This document shows positions 36,583 through 46,838 of a DNA stretch of 64,000 bases, piece by piece. Below the pieces are notes generated by a model. That model saw only the letters and a list, made by a program, of their open reading frames with translations. It had not been told where the DNA came from and ran no database searches. Position numbers and translations under genes: made by a program. Every line of letters starts with the position of its first letter. Position 1 is the first letter of the stretch. This DNA is from Leisingera sp. SS27 (GTDB lineage Bacteria; Pseudomonadota; Alphaproteobacteria; Rhodobacterales; Rhodobacteraceae): positions 558,001 to 622,000 of the forward strand of contig NZ_JAQNCY010000001.1 of the NCBI RefSeq assembly GCF_028368855.1. Direction: 5' to 3'.

Positions 36583-36610
36583 ATCGGCACATCTGAATGA
36601 ATCCTGGGAG

Positions 36611-36638
36611 GAAAAGCCCCGCCGGAATGGCGGGGCTT
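36611..36638 (-). terminator. Intrinsic terminator of eno
   Basis: On the minus strand AAGCCCCGCC-N5-GGCGGGGCTT is followed by TTCC, 8 bp after the enolase stop. Confidence 0.85.
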
Positions 36639-36645
36639 CGCAATC

Positions 36646-37968
<1,323 letters not shown>

Positions 37969-38002
37969 TCATACCAGCCGCTGCAGGAAAGTAAACCGGG
38001 AT

Positions 38003-38016
38003 CGTTATCGCTAACA
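38003..38016. promoter_or_regulatory. LacI-type operator upstream of eno, site 1
   Basis: CGTTATCGCTAACA, a palindrome that fits TGTTANCGNTAACA at all but one position. It resembles the site I recall for CceR, the central-carbon regulator of Rhodobacter. A second copy lies 29 bp away. Confidence 0.5.
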
Positions 38017-38031
38017 CACATAAAAGCGGCA

Positions 38032-38045
38032 GGTTAGGGCTAACA
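38032..38045. promoter_or_regulatory. LacI-type operator upstream of eno, site 2
   Basis: GGTTAGGGCTAACA, the same half-sites (GTTA / TAAC) as site 1 with a different centre. Two sites on nearly the same helix face suggest cooperative binding. Confidence 0.45.
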
Positions 38046-38093
38046 AGACGCTGTTTGCGCCAACAGGACAGAGGATTTCCGCCAGCCGGGACG

Positions 38094-38987
38094 TCAGGCC
38101 GCAGCAGCCGCCGCCCGGCGGGCCCGCCGTGCCAGCCGCTGCTCGCGCACAAAGGTGTAAAGACCCGATCCGATGATCAGCGCAGCACCCGTCAGCGTCA
38201 GCGTATCGGGACGCTCGCCAAAGACCAGCACGCCCGCCAGGATGGAGAACAGCAGCCGGGTATAGCGGAACGGCGTCACCGCAGAGGCATCCCCCACCCG
38301 CATTGCGGTGACGATGCCGTAATATCCCAAGACCCCGAACAGAACGCCGCCTGCCATCATCAGGTATTCGTTCTGCTCCATCATCTGCGCCTCGCCAGGG
38401 GTAAAGGCCAAGAGCAGCAGGCCTGCCGGAATGACCGCCAGGAACGCCTGGAAGCTGACAATGGTGGATGGCACCGCACTGTCCATCACCCGGGTCATCA
38501 GATCCCGCGTGGCCACCCCCAGCACCGCAATCACCACTAGCAATGCCGCAGGCTCGAAGCTGTCCAGCCCCGGCCGGATGATCAGCAGCACACCCGCAAA
38601 GCCAACGCAGATCGCCAGCCAGCGCCGCCAGCCGACCTGTTCCCCCAGAAACAGCGCAGCCCCCATGGTGATCACCAGCGGCGTTGCCTGAAACACGGCT
38701 GCCACAACCGAGATGTCGACCAGCGCCAGCGCCGAGGCAAAGCCCATTGCCGACACCGCCTCTGTCCCTGCACGCAGTACGGGGCGCAGCCGCCAGGACC
38801 GCGGCGCAAACAGGTTGTGTCCCTGCATCTTGGCCATCACCGCAAAGACCAGCCCGCTGCCAACACCAAGGCAGATCAGGATCTGGCCGACGGGCAAGGT
38901 ACCGGACAGCTGCTTGATGAACATGTCTTCAAGCGTGAAGAACGCCATTGAAGCGATGACCAGAAGAATGCCGTGCAGGTTGTTCAT
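38094..38987 (-). CDS. DMT-superfamily (EamA) transporter
   Basis: 297 residues with ten predicted membrane helices and two EamA repeats: ILLVIASMAFFTLEDMFIKQ opens the first, and the second includes VATRDLMTRVMDSAVPS. A basic/Ala tail closes the protein. The substrate is unknown; relatives export metabolites or amino acids. The start at 38987 removes a non-conserved leader. Confidence 0.85.
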   Translation of the reverse strand: MNNLHGILLVIASMAFFTLEDMFIKQLSGTLPVGQILICLGVGSGLVFAVMAKMQGHNLFAPRSWRLRPVLRAGTEAVSAMGFASALALVDISVVAAVFQATPLVITMGAALFLGEQVGWRRWLAICVGFAGVLLIIRPGLDSFEPAALLVVIAVLGVATRDLMTRVMDSAVPSTIVSFQAFLAVIPAGLLLLAFTPGEAQMMEQNEYLMMAGGVLFGVLGYYGIVTAMRVGDASAVTPFRYTRLLFSILAGVLVFGERPDTLTLTGAALIIGSGLYTFVREQRLARRARRAAAAAA

Positions 38988-39246
38988 GTTCGCGCGTCCC
39001 GTAATGCAGACCAGCAGCACGCCAGGCCATCCGGGCAAAAAACATCAGCGCCCCGGCGCGGGCAACTCCGTTTCCGACCCCCTACCATGACAAGTCGTTA
39101 CGGTGACCATCAAGACTTATGATATATGTTAAGGAATGGCGGCTCCCGGATTCAGCCGCGGCAGGCTGGCAGCGCACCGGTTTTTCGCCGCACCGCACCG
39201 CTTATTGCACCGCTTTCCGTTTCCATATCCAGCAGGAGACACCCTG

Positions 39247-39810
39247 ATGCCAGACTTCGACCCGCTGAATTCACTGATCAAAACCGCCAAGGACGCCGAA
39301 AAGGCAATCGACGAACTTGGCAAATCCGCCGTGGATGAAATCAGGGCAGCCATGCATGATGCCAACAAGGCGGAAAACAAGAGCTATCCCATCGCCTATG
39401 AGCACATGAAACGCTCCATTGATGGCAAGGGAAACATCAGCCACGGGGTGAAATCAAAAATCTCGCAAGCCATCCTGAACAGCGCGGAACTGCGCAAGAT
39501 TGCTGGCAAGCACAAGAAGCCGGTCAAGCTGAAGAATGAGACGATCTTCTTCGTCAAGAACCGCGACCTGGCCAGAACACTGTATCAGGCGTCCCTCTCC
39601 GGCAATCTGACCCCCAAGGGCAAGACGTTCGAATTCGATGGAACTGTGAACGATGTCTATGACTTCCGCTGGGACTGGGTCCCCAAGAAGAAAACAGTCA
39701 GAGGGTTCAAGCTGCGCTACGCAGGCAATGCCGCTTATCTGGCCCAGCAAATGAAACTGATGAAGTCCTACAAGATCACGGTGCAGATCAAAGGCGAAGC
39801 CAAGCTGTAG
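39247..39810 (+). CDS. Protein of unknown function, Lys-rich
   Basis: 187 residues, soluble, no signal peptide. An acidic-basic helical N-terminus (IKTAKDAEKAIDELGKSA) is followed by a Lys-rich middle (KIAGKHKKPVKLKNETIFF) and a C-terminal part with aromatic residues (VYDFRWDWVPKKKTVRG) that looks beta-rich. AGGAG precedes the ATG. I recognise no family. High Lys content sets it apart from the Arg-rich neighbours, and its AT-rich promoter region (around 39110) hints at transfer. Confidence 0.6.
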   Translation: MPDFDPLNSLIKTAKDAEKAIDELGKSAVDEIRAAMHDANKAENKSYPIAYEHMKRSIDGKGNISHGVKSKISQAILNSAELRKIAGKHKKPVKLKNETIFFVKNRDLARTLYQASLSGNLTPKGKTFEFDGTVNDVYDFRWDWVPKKKTVRGFKLRYAGNAAYLAQQMKLMKSYKITVQIKGEAKL

Positions 39811-39832
39811 CGTGGCCAGTTCTCCGGCAGCT

Positions 39833-40246
39833 TCAGGCCTTCTTGGCCGGCACCCCGTAAAGCTCCAGCTTATGCCCGCGCAGCTCATAGCCCAGCTTGC
39901 GGGCGATCCGCTCCTGCAGTTCCTCGATTTCCGGGTCGCAGAACTCGATCACCTCGCCGGTGTTCATGTCGATCAGGTGGTCATGATGCTCGCGTTCAGC
40001 ATCCTCATACCGCGCCCGCCCGTCGCCGAACTCCAGCCGTTCCAGAATCCCCGCCTCCTCGAACAGCTTCACCGTGCGGTACACTGTGGCGATGGAAATC
40101 CCCGCGTCCATCGCGCTGGCCCGTGTGTACAGCTCCTCGACATCCGGATGATCATCGCTGTCCTGCAGCACCTGGGCAATCACCCGGCGCTGGCCGGTCA
40201 TGCGCAGCCCCTTGGCCTCGCAGCGGGCGATAATCGTCTTTCGCAT
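39833..40246 (-). CDS. fur: Fur-family metalloregulator (Fur/Mur)
   Basis: 137 residues. The winged helix includes GLRMTGQRRVIAQVL, ISIATVYRTVKLFEEAGIL and FGDGRARYE; the metal-binding stretch is EREHHDHLI with the following Glu and Cys. The sequence is of the Fur/Mur type rather than Irr. In many Rhodobacterales this orthologue responds to manganese (Mur), so the sensed metal is not settled here. Confidence 0.87.
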   Translation of the reverse strand: MRKTIIARCEAKGLRMTGQRRVIAQVLQDSDDHPDVEELYTRASAMDAGISIATVYRTVKLFEEAGILERLEFGDGRARYEDAEREHHDHLIDMNTGEVIEFCDPEIEELQERIARKLGYELRGHKLELYGVPAKKA

Positions 40247-40592
40247 CTCTTCCTCGCGGTTTTCTGACCTTCCTCTTTAACGGATGCATTCTGCGGCGAA
40301 AACAGGCTTTTCACCCGTATCAAAGCTTGACAAACACCTTATCCACAGCCATTTGGCGCACAGGCATCCCTCCCTGCCGCGTGAGCAGAGGCCATGAGAC
40401 CGGACGCGCATCCAGCGCATGACCATATTCCGGGGTCTAGTGATATGCCGCCATTCCCAAGATCACGCGTGGGGATTGCAGAGGCCAGCGGCCTGGCATC
40501 CGGCCAGCGTACGTCTGAGGTCCCTGCCCCACCCCATCCGCGGCTCTGATCCGCGGCACCGGCCTGTGCATATTGCCTGGCCGCACAAGGAT
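40247..40592 (+). promoter_or_regulatory. Long leader between fur/mur and the DEAD helicase gene
   Basis: 346 bp without a gene. A TTGACA at 40327-40332 could be a -35 box for the helicase, giving a leader of over 200 nt. It contains a hairpin CCGCGG-N7-CCGCGG (40538-40556). Long structured leaders are common for cold-induced helicase genes; regulation here is inference. Confidence 0.4.
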
Positions 40593-41915
40593 ATGAATGT
40601 GACTGAATTTTCAACCATGGGGCTGCCCGAAAAGCTCCTGAACCGCCTCAAGGACATGGGTCTCAATGACCCCACCCCGATCCAGGCCCGCGCCATTCCG
40701 CATGCGCTGAACGGCAAGGACGTGCTTGGCCTGGCGCAGACCGGCACCGGCAAGACCGCCGCCTTCGGCGTGCCACTGGTGGCGCGGATGCTGGAATACG
40801 GCCGCAAGCCCGCGGCGATGACCGTGCGCGGCCTGGTGCTGGCGCCGACCCGCGAGCTGGCCAACCAGATCGCCGACACGCTGAAGGGCCTGACCGAGGG
40901 CACCCCGATGAAAGTGGGCCTGGTGGTGGGCGGTGTTTCCATCAACCCGCAGATCGCCCGCATCGCCAAGGGCACCGACATCCTGGTCGCCACCCCGGGC
41001 CGCCTGATCGACATCCTCGACCGCGGCGCGCTGGACCTTGGCTCCTGCGACTTCCTGGTGCTCGATGAGGCCGACCAGATGCTGGACCTGGGCTTCATCC
41101 ACACCCTGCGCAAGATCGCCGCACTGATCCCGGCGGAACGCCAGACCATGCTGTTCTCGGCCACCATGCCCAAACAGATGAACGAGATCGCCAACTCCTA
41201 CCTGCAAAGCCCGGTCCGGATTGAGGTCTCGCCCCCGGGCAAGGCCGCCGACAAGATCACCCAGTCGGTGCATTTCATCGCCAAGGCCGCCAAACTGGAC
41301 CTGCTGAAGGAACTGCTGAACGAACACAAGGATGAGCGCACCCTGGTGTTCGGCCGCACCAAATGGGGCATGGAAAAGCTGATGAAGACGCTGGACAAGG
41401 CGGGCTTTTCGGCCGCTGCGATCCACGGCAACAAATCCCAGGGCCAGCGCGAGCGCGCTTTGGCCGCCTTCAAGGCAGGCGAGATCAAGGTGCTGGTTGC
41501 TACCGATGTCGCCGCCCGCGGTCTTGATATCCCGGACGTGAAATACGTCTACAACTTCGAGCTGCCGAATGTGCCGGACGCTTATGTCCACCGCATCGGC
41601 CGCACCGCGCGCGCAGGCAAGGACGGCCAGGCGGTTGCCTTCTGCGCCCCGGATGAGATGGAAGAACTGAAGGCGATCCAGAAGGTGATGAAACTCACCA
41701 TCCCTGTGGCCTCCGGCCGCCCCTGGGAAGCGATGCCTGATCCGGCGGCCCCCGCAGGCAAACCGGGCGGCCGTCCCGGCGGGCGACGCGGCGGCGGAAA
41801 ACCCGGCGGCCCGCGCCGCCGCGGCGGTGGCGGCGGCAACAGCGGGCAGGGAAAACCGCAGGGCGGCAAGCCCGGCAACGCCCAGCGCCGCAGCCAGAAA
41901 CAGCGCGCGCGCTAA
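40593..41915 (+). CDS. DEAD-box ATP-dependent RNA helicase
   Basis: 440 residues. Motifs in order: PTPIQARAIP (Q), AQTGTGKT (I), PTRELA (Ia), TPGRL (Ib), VLDEADQML (II), SATMP (III), VATDVAARGLDI (V) and HRIGRTARAG (VI). The last 65 residues are a Gly/Arg-rich tail typical of RhlE/CsdA relatives, which remodel ribosomal and mRNA structures, often in the cold. The frame stays open upstream, but similarity begins at the ATG at 40593. Confidence 0.93.
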   Translation: MNVTEFSTMGLPEKLLNRLKDMGLNDPTPIQARAIPHALNGKDVLGLAQTGTGKTAAFGVPLVARMLEYGRKPAAMTVRGLVLAPTRELANQIADTLKGLTEGTPMKVGLVVGGVSINPQIARIAKGTDILVATPGRLIDILDRGALDLGSCDFLVLDEADQMLDLGFIHTLRKIAALIPAERQTMLFSATMPKQMNEIANSYLQSPVRIEVSPPGKAADKITQSVHFIAKAAKLDLLKELLNEHKDERTLVFGRTKWGMEKLMKTLDKAGFSAAAIHGNKSQGQRERALAAFKAGEIKVLVATDVAARGLDIPDVKYVYNFELPNVPDAYVHRIGRTARAGKDGQAVAFCAPDEMEELKAIQKVMKLTIPVASGRPWEAMPDPAAPAGKPGGRPGGRRGGGKPGGPRRRGGGGGNSGQGKPQGGKPGNAQRRSQKQRAR

Positions 41916-41933
41916 GCGCTCTCCGCCAGCGCC

Positions 41934-42053
41934 GGGTCAAGGGTCCCGCAGGGACCGCGCGTCACGCGCGGCGTGCCCTTGACGCGGCGCTGGCGGATCA
42001 CACACTTGAATTGGCGCCTAAGGGCAAACCTGCCCTTAGGCGCCTCTCAGCAA
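41934..42053 (+). repeat. 120-bp structured intergenic element, copy B
   Basis: Outer stem GTCAAGGG/CCCTTGAC encloses two hairpins (GGTCCC/GGGACC and CGCGCG-type). Then come ACACTTGAATTGG and a perfect 14-bp hairpin GGCGCCTAAGGGCA-aacc-TGCCCTTAGGCGCC, and the end TCTCAGCAA. It lies 18 bp after the helicase stop. Confidence 0.75.
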
Positions 42054-42066
42054 TGAGTATCGATCA

Positions 42067-42112
42067 GGAAACTGTCCGGGGGACAGTTTCAGTTGCGAAC
42101 GGGCGAAGCCCC
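42067..42112 (+). repeat. Hairpin module 2 of the mosaic element (copy B)
   Basis: GAAACTGTCC-ggg-GGACAGTTTC followed by TTGCGAACGGGCGAAGCCC. The same module, with compensating stem changes, is inside copy D at 51698. Confidence 0.6.
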
Positions 42113-42145
42113 GCTGCGCTGCGCAGCAGCGCCACGCCCAAGCCT
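42112..42145 (+). repeat. Hairpin module 3 of the mosaic element (copy B)
   Basis: A GC-rich hairpin (CGCTGCGC and its complement) followed by ACGCCCAAGCC. The weakest of the four module 3 copies. Confidence 0.35.
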
Positions 42146-42185
42146 GACGGCAACCTGCCGGAAAAGGCGCGGGAGCGCTCCCGCC

Positions 42186-42890
42186 TCACACCGCCCGCAA
42201 GTCCGCCCAGACCGGCAAATGGTCAGAGGCGATATGCGCCGGCCGCTTGCCATGCACCCCATGCGCCACCGCCGTCAGCCGCTGGCAATGGGCAATCCGG
42301 TCCAGCGCTCCAAGGGGCCGCATCGCCGGAAAGCTGGCCCGCGGCGGCAGGAACTTCAGCGCCGGGGCGATATGTTCCAGCACCGCTCCGCGCGACCATT
42401 CGTTGAAATCCCCAGCCAGAATAACTGCAGCGTCATCGTGTTTGGCAGCCCTTGCGAGCGCATGCATCTGCTCGCGCCGCGCCCGGCCTGTCAGCCCCAG
42501 ATGCGCACCAATCACCCGCACCGGCCCCAAGCCAGTGTCCAGTTCCACCCAAACCGCGCCGCGCGGCTCCAGCCCCGGCAGCGCAATATGACCCTTGCCC
42601 CGCAACTCAACACCGTTGCGGTACAAAACCGCGTTGCCATGCCAGCCGAGCGACCCCGCACCGCCCAGGTCCGCCGCCTGCCAGCCGGTTTCCTCCACCA
42701 GAAAATGCGGCAGTGCAGCCGGGCGCGGCGGCAGGCGCTTGTCCGCCTCCTGCAGTACGGCCACATCGGCCCTGATCCCGTCCAGCACCTGCAAGATACG
42801 CTCCGGCCGCCGGCGCAGGTCCAACCCGATGCATTTCTGAATATTGTAAGTGGCAATCCGCAGCGTATCAGGCCGTTTGATTGTCGGCAT
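42186..42890 (-). CDS. Endonuclease/exonuclease/phosphatase family protein
   Basis: 234 residues of the EEP (DNase I-like) fold: RIATYNIQKCIGLD, AVLQEADKR with the metal-binding Glu, VIGAHLGLTGRARREQ, ILAGDFNEW and the terminal SDHLPVWADL. Members are phosphodiesterases or phosphatases acting on nucleic acids or lipids; the substrate is not evident. A G-rich ribosome-binding site precedes the ATG at 42890. Confidence 0.85.
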   Translation of the reverse strand: MPTIKRPDTLRIATYNIQKCIGLDLRRRPERILQVLDGIRADVAVLQEADKRLPPRPAALPHFLVEETGWQAADLGGAGSLGWHGNAVLYRNGVELRGKGHIALPGLEPRGAVWVELDTGLGPVRVIGAHLGLTGRARREQMHALARAAKHDDAAVILAGDFNEWSRGAVLEHIAPALKFLPPRASFPAMRPLGALDRIAHCQRLTAVAHGVHGKRPAHIASDHLPVWADLRAV

Positions 42891-43012
42891 CCGCCCCCCT
42901 TTCGATGTCCCGATCTTGCGCAAAACCCGTGCCGCCGTACAGCCCCGATCCATCCGCCAGCGCCGCCGGGTTCCGCTTGACTTGACGCGCCTGCCCGCCT
43001 CCAGTGGCCGCC

Positions 43013-43891
43013 ATGACAGAAAAACGCCCCATCGATACCTCCGGTGCCGCGCTGCTGACCGGCTTTGCCCTTCTCCTCGCCTTCAACCAGGTGGTGATCA
43101 AGGTGACCGGCGGCGGCTTTGGCCCGGTGTTCCAGGCAGGTTTGCGCTCAGCCATCGGCCTCCTGGTGCTGGCGGTCTGGATCGCCCTCCGCCGCCCGCG
43201 GCTCGGCCCGCTGCCCCGCGGCGCCGCGCTTTGGGGCGTGGTTGCAGGCCTCCTGTTCTGCTTTGAATTCATCTGCCTGTTCATCGCACTGGATGTGACC
43301 TCCGTCTCGCGCGCGTCGATCATCTTCTACTCGATGCCGGTCTGGCTGGCGCTGGCCGCGCATCTGCTGCTGCCCGGCGAACAGCTGACCCGGGTGCGCA
43401 GCCTGGGCCTGGTGCTGGCGATGGGCGGGGTGGCACTGGCGGTTCTGGACCGCGGCGGCGGCACCGCCAGCCTGGCGGGTGATCTGCTGGCACTGGGGGC
43501 CACTTTCGGCTGGGCCGGCATCGCGCTGTGCCTGCGCATCACGCCGCTTGCGGCAGTGCCGCCGGTCACCCAGCTGGTGTTCCAGCTGGCGGTTTCCGCC
43601 GTGCTGCTGACGGCTGCCGCGCCGCTGTTCGGCCCGCTGATCCGAGCCTTGGAACCCCTGCACCTCTGGGGGCTGGCCTTCCAGGGCATCTGCATCGCCA
43701 GCCTTGGCTATCTCCTGTGGTTCCAGCTGATCAAGATCTACCGCGCCAGTTCGGTGGCCTCTTTCAGCTTTCTGTCGCCAGTGCTGGCAGTGCTCATGGG
43801 CTGGGCGCTGCTGGATGAGGTGATCGGCCCGCAGGTTTGGGCCGCCCTGGCGCTGGTTGCCGCCGGAGTGTTCCTGATCAACCGGAAATGA
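43013..43891 (+). CDS. DMT-superfamily (EamA) transporter
   Basis: 292 residues with ten predicted helices in two EamA repeats; FALLLAFNQVVIKVTGGGFG begins the first, and SSVASFSFLSPVLAVLMGWA marks the second. Substrate unknown. A GTG nine bases upstream is an alternative start. Divergent from the EEP gene. Confidence 0.87.
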   Translation: MTEKRPIDTSGAALLTGFALLLAFNQVVIKVTGGGFGPVFQAGLRSAIGLLVLAVWIALRRPRLGPLPRGAALWGVVAGLLFCFEFICLFIALDVTSVSRASIIFYSMPVWLALAAHLLLPGEQLTRVRSLGLVLAMGGVALAVLDRGGGTASLAGDLLALGATFGWAGIALCLRITPLAAVPPVTQLVFQLAVSAVLLTAAAPLFGPLIRALEPLHLWGLAFQGICIASLGYLLWFQLIKIYRASSVASFSFLSPVLAVLMGWALLDEVIGPQVWAALALVAAGVFLINRK

Positions 43892-43901
43892 TGCGGCAAT
43901 A

Positions 43902-43938
43902 AGGGGGCTGCCTGCCCCCTCTTGAGCCTTCGGCTCAA
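43902..43938. terminator. Double hairpin between convergent EamA transporter and selO
   Basis: AGGGGGC-N5-GCCCCCT followed at once by TTGAGCC-ttc-GGCTCAA, which can end transcription from both sides. Confidence 0.75.
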
Positions 43939-43942
43939 TTCA

Positions 43943-43974
43943 CCCCTGGGGATATTTCAGGCCAGATGAACAAG
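43943..43974 (+). repeat. Short dispersed 3'-end repeat (selO copy)
   Basis: Contains GGGGATATTTCAGGCCAGAT, directly after the selO stop codon. Related copies are at 22621, 32231 and 54548. Confidence 0.5.
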
Positions 43975-43977
43975 GGA

Positions 43978-45396
43978 TCAGGTGCCGCAGAAGGTCGCCG
44001 GCACCACTTCCTCCGGCAGCGGCGGGCGCTGCAAGTCAGTATGTTCCGGCTGATCCTCATAAGGGTTGGACAGCACAGCGTTCAACTGGTGGAACAGCGC
44101 ATAGTCGCCTGCCACCGCACCGGCAATCATCTCCTCGATCCGGTGGTTGCGCGGAATGAAAGCAGGGTTCGCCGCACGCATGACCGCCTGCGGGTCCGGT
44201 TCCCCTTCCAGCCGCGCCTGCCAGTCCGGCTTCCAGGCATCAAAGGCCGCCGGATCAGTGAACTGGTCCCGCGCCTTGCCTTCACCCAGGGCACGGAAGG
44301 TATTGGTGAAATCGCTCTGGTTCTCTGCCATCCGCCCCAGCAGGGCAGTAACCAGCTCCAAATCACTCTCCTGTTCTGAAGTGATCCCCAGTTTTGCGCG
44401 GAACCGCCGCAGCCAGGCCGCCTCGGTCAGCGCGGGCATCGCATGCACGATTTCCGTTGCCGCCTCGACACCTTCCTGCGGGTCCTTCATCTGCTGGATC
44501 AGCGCAGTCGCCAGCTGTGCCAGGTTCCAGACCGCAATCGTAGGCTGGTTGGCATAGGCATAGCGCCGCCCCCGGTCGATCGAGGAAAACACGGTGTGCG
44601 GGTGATAGACATCCATGAAGGCGCAAGGCCCGTAATCAATGGTTTCGCCGGAGATCGCGGAATTGTCGGTATTCATCACACCGTGAATGAACCCCACGGA
44701 CATCCAGGCGGCTATCAGCTCCGCCTGCGCATCGCGCACGGCCCGCAGCAGGCCCATCGGGCCTTCCGCCTCTGGGCAGTGACGGGCAATGGCATAGTCC
44801 GTCAGCTGCTGCAGGCTGGCCTTGTCACCGCGCGCGGCAAACACCTGGAAGGTGCCCACCCGCAGATGGCTCGCCGCCACCCGCGTCAGCACCGCGCCAG
44901 GCAAGCCCCCTTCGCGCCATACGGTCTCACCCGTCTCTACCGCCGCCAGCGCGCGGGTGGTCGGGATGCCCAGGCTGTGCATCGCCTCGCTCACCACATA
45001 TTCGCGCAGTACTGGCCCCAGCCAGGCCCGCCCGTCGCCATTGCGCGAATACGGCGTCCGGCCAGAGCCCTTCAGCTGAATATCACGGCGCCTGCCGTCC
45101 GTTCCCACCACTTCGCCCAGCAGGATCGCGCGCCCGTCGCCCAGCTGCGGATTATAGGTGCCGAACTGATGCCCGGAATAAAGCTGCGCCAGCGGATCAG
45201 CCCCCTCAGGCACCTGATTGCCGCCGAACACCGCCGCCATCTCCCCGGCCTCGCCGGGTGTGATCCCCATGATCCGCGCCAGATCCTCGTTAAAGGCCGC
45301 CAGCCGCGGCGCCTTTACCGCCTGCGGCGGCAGTTTGGAGTAGAACTGCCCCGGCAGGGCAGCATAGGTGTTGTCAAAGGGGATCGTGAATGTCAT
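43978..45396 (-). CDS. selO: Protein adenylyltransferase SelO
   Basis: 472 residues of the SelO/YdiU (UPF0061) pseudokinase family. [14 protein letters not shown] opens the protein; [59 protein letters not shown] (in part) and NWRNHRI-like RNHRIEEMI near the end are conserved. SelO transfers AMP to Ser, Thr or Tyr of target proteins and is linked to redox stress. The C-terminus ends FCGT, holding the conserved late Cys that is selenocysteine in eukaryotes. Confidence 0.9.
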   Translation of the reverse strand: MTFTIPFDNTYAALPGQFYSKLPPQAVKAPRLAAFNEDLARIMGITPGEAGEMAAVFGGNQVPEGADPLAQLYSGHQFGTYNPQLGDGRAILLGEVVGTDGRRRDIQLKGSGRTPYSRNGDGRAWLGPVLREYVVSEAMHSLGIPTTRALAAVETGETVWREGGLPGAVLTRVAASHLRVGTFQVFAARGDKASLQQLTDYAIARHCPEAEGPMGLLRAVRDAQAELIAAWMSVGFIHGVMNTDNSAISGETIDYGPCAFMDVYHPHTVFSSIDRGRRYAYANQPTIAVWNLAQLATALIQQMKDPQEGVEAATEIVHAMPALTEAAWLRRFRAKLGITSEQESDLELVTALLGRMAENQSDFTNTFRALGEGKARDQFTDPAAFDAWKPDWQARLEGEPDPQAVMRAANPAFIPRNHRIEEMIAGAVAGDYALFHQLNAVLSNPYEDQPEHTDLQRPPLPEEVVPATFCGT

Positions 45397-45453
45397 GGCC
45401 CAAACATATGACTGGAATAGAGATTTACCAGCACCAAAGCGGAGGCAGCATCA

Positions 45454-45873
45454 ATGGACGCAGACCGGATCATCGAACACCTGGGACTGCAGCAGCATCC
45501 GGAGGGCGGCTGGTACAAGGAAACCTGGCGTGCGGAAAATGAAGGCCGCCCCACAGGCACCTGTATTTACTTCCTTTTAAAGGCAGGCGAGGCCAGCCAC
45601 TGGCACCGGGTCGATGCCGCCGAGATCTGGCTCTACCACGCCGGCGCACCGCTGGTGCTGTCGCTGGCGGCGACCGATGAGGGCCCGGCTCAGGACCACC
45701 TGCTCACCCCGGAATTGACCCGGGGCGCGCCGCAGCTGATTGTGCCCAAGGGCCACTGGCAGGCCGCCCGCAGCACCGGAGACTACACGCTGGTCAGTTG
45801 CACGGTGTCGCCGGGGTTCGAGTTTGAGGGGTTTGAACTGGCTGCTCCAGGCTTCGACATCCCGCACGGCTGA
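45454..45873 (+). CDS. Cupin, DUF985 family
   Basis: 139 residues. HPEGGWYKETWRA and ASHWHRVDAAEIWLYHAG contain the conserved His/Glu of the cupin metal site; KGHWQAARSTGDYTLVSCTV and PGFEFEGFELA follow. The catalytic role of DUF985 proteins is unknown. Divergent from selO. Confidence 0.85.
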   Translation: MDADRIIEHLGLQQHPEGGWYKETWRAENEGRPTGTCIYFLLKAGEASHWHRVDAAEIWLYHAGAPLVLSLAATDEGPAQDHLLTPELTRGAPQLIVPKGHWQAARSTGDYTLVSCTVSPGFEFEGFELAAPGFDIPHG

Positions 45874-45916
45874 CCCGCCCTTGCAGCGAATCATCGGACT
45901 GGACGAGACTGTCCGT

Positions 45917-46819
45917 ATGTCTGCCGAACCGGAACATACGCGCCTTATCAAATCGCTGCCGCCGGACACCAAGGCAGCCTTGACCGCCCGTTCCAACGCC
46001 GCTGGCCTGCGGCATCTGGCACTTTATCTGGCTGTTCTCGGCGCCTGCACCGCAGGCATTGCGCTGCAAGTGCCGCTCTGGCCGCTACTGATGCTGCCGC
46101 AAGGCATACTGCTGGTCTTTCTCTTCACCCTCAGCCACGAATGCACCCACCAAACCCCTTTCCGCAGCAAGTGGCTGAACGAGGCTGCGGGCCATTTCTG
46201 CGCCCTTGCCATCGCGCTGCCCTTCACATGGTTCCGCTATTTCCACCTGGCGCATCACAAATACACCAATGACCCCGAACGCGACCCGGAGCTGGAACAT
46301 GGCGGACGGCCTGAAACCTTCAGCCAATGGTTCCTGTATCTGAGCGGCTGGGGCTACTGGCGCGGCATGGCAGAGACCATCTGGCGCAACGCCTTCGGCA
46401 CCATCGATTCTCCATACCTGCCGGAACGCCGCCACGCGGACATGCGGATGGAGGCCCGGCTGCTGCTGGCACTTTACGCCGCCGCGCTGCCGACCTTGCT
46501 GATGTCGCCCCTGGTTCTGTGGCTCTGGATCGTGCCGCTTCTGATCGGCCAGCCGTTCCTGCGGGCCTACTTACTGGCGGAGCACGGCCTCTGTCCCCCG
46601 GTCGCGAATATGCTGGAAAACTCCCGCACCACCTTCACCAGCCGGCTGGTACGATTTCTGGCCTGGAACATGCCTTATCACGCCGAGCATCACGCCTTTC
46701 CGAACGTGCCTTTCCACCGGCTTCCCGCATTCCACACCATGACCCAAGCACATCTCAAGTCGACGTCAGACGGGTACGGGGAGTTCACGGCGGACTACCT
46801 CCGCCAGCTCTCCCGCTGA
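45917..46819 (+). CDS. Fatty acid desaturase family protein
   Basis: 300 residues with four or more membrane helices and the three His boxes of membrane di-iron desaturases: HECTH, HLAHH and HAEHH (about residue 256). Substrate unknown; fatty-acyl lipids, carotenoids and other hydroxylase/desaturase substrates are all possible. It starts 43 bp after the cupin gene and may be co-transcribed. Confidence 0.85.
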   Translation: MSAEPEHTRLIKSLPPDTKAALTARSNAAGLRHLALYLAVLGACTAGIALQVPLWPLLMLPQGILLVFLFTLSHECTHQTPFRSKWLNEAAGHFCALAIALPFTWFRYFHLAHHKYTNDPERDPELEHGGRPETFSQWFLYLSGWGYWRGMAETIWRNAFGTIDSPYLPERRHADMRMEARLLLALYAAALPTLLMSPLVLWLWIVPLLIGQPFLRAYLLAEHGLCPPVANMLENSRTTFTSRLVRFLAWNMPYHAEHHAFPNVPFHRLPAFHTMTQAHLKSTSDGYGEFTADYLRQLSR

Positions 46820-46838
46820 TCCGCCGCCAGAGGCCGCA

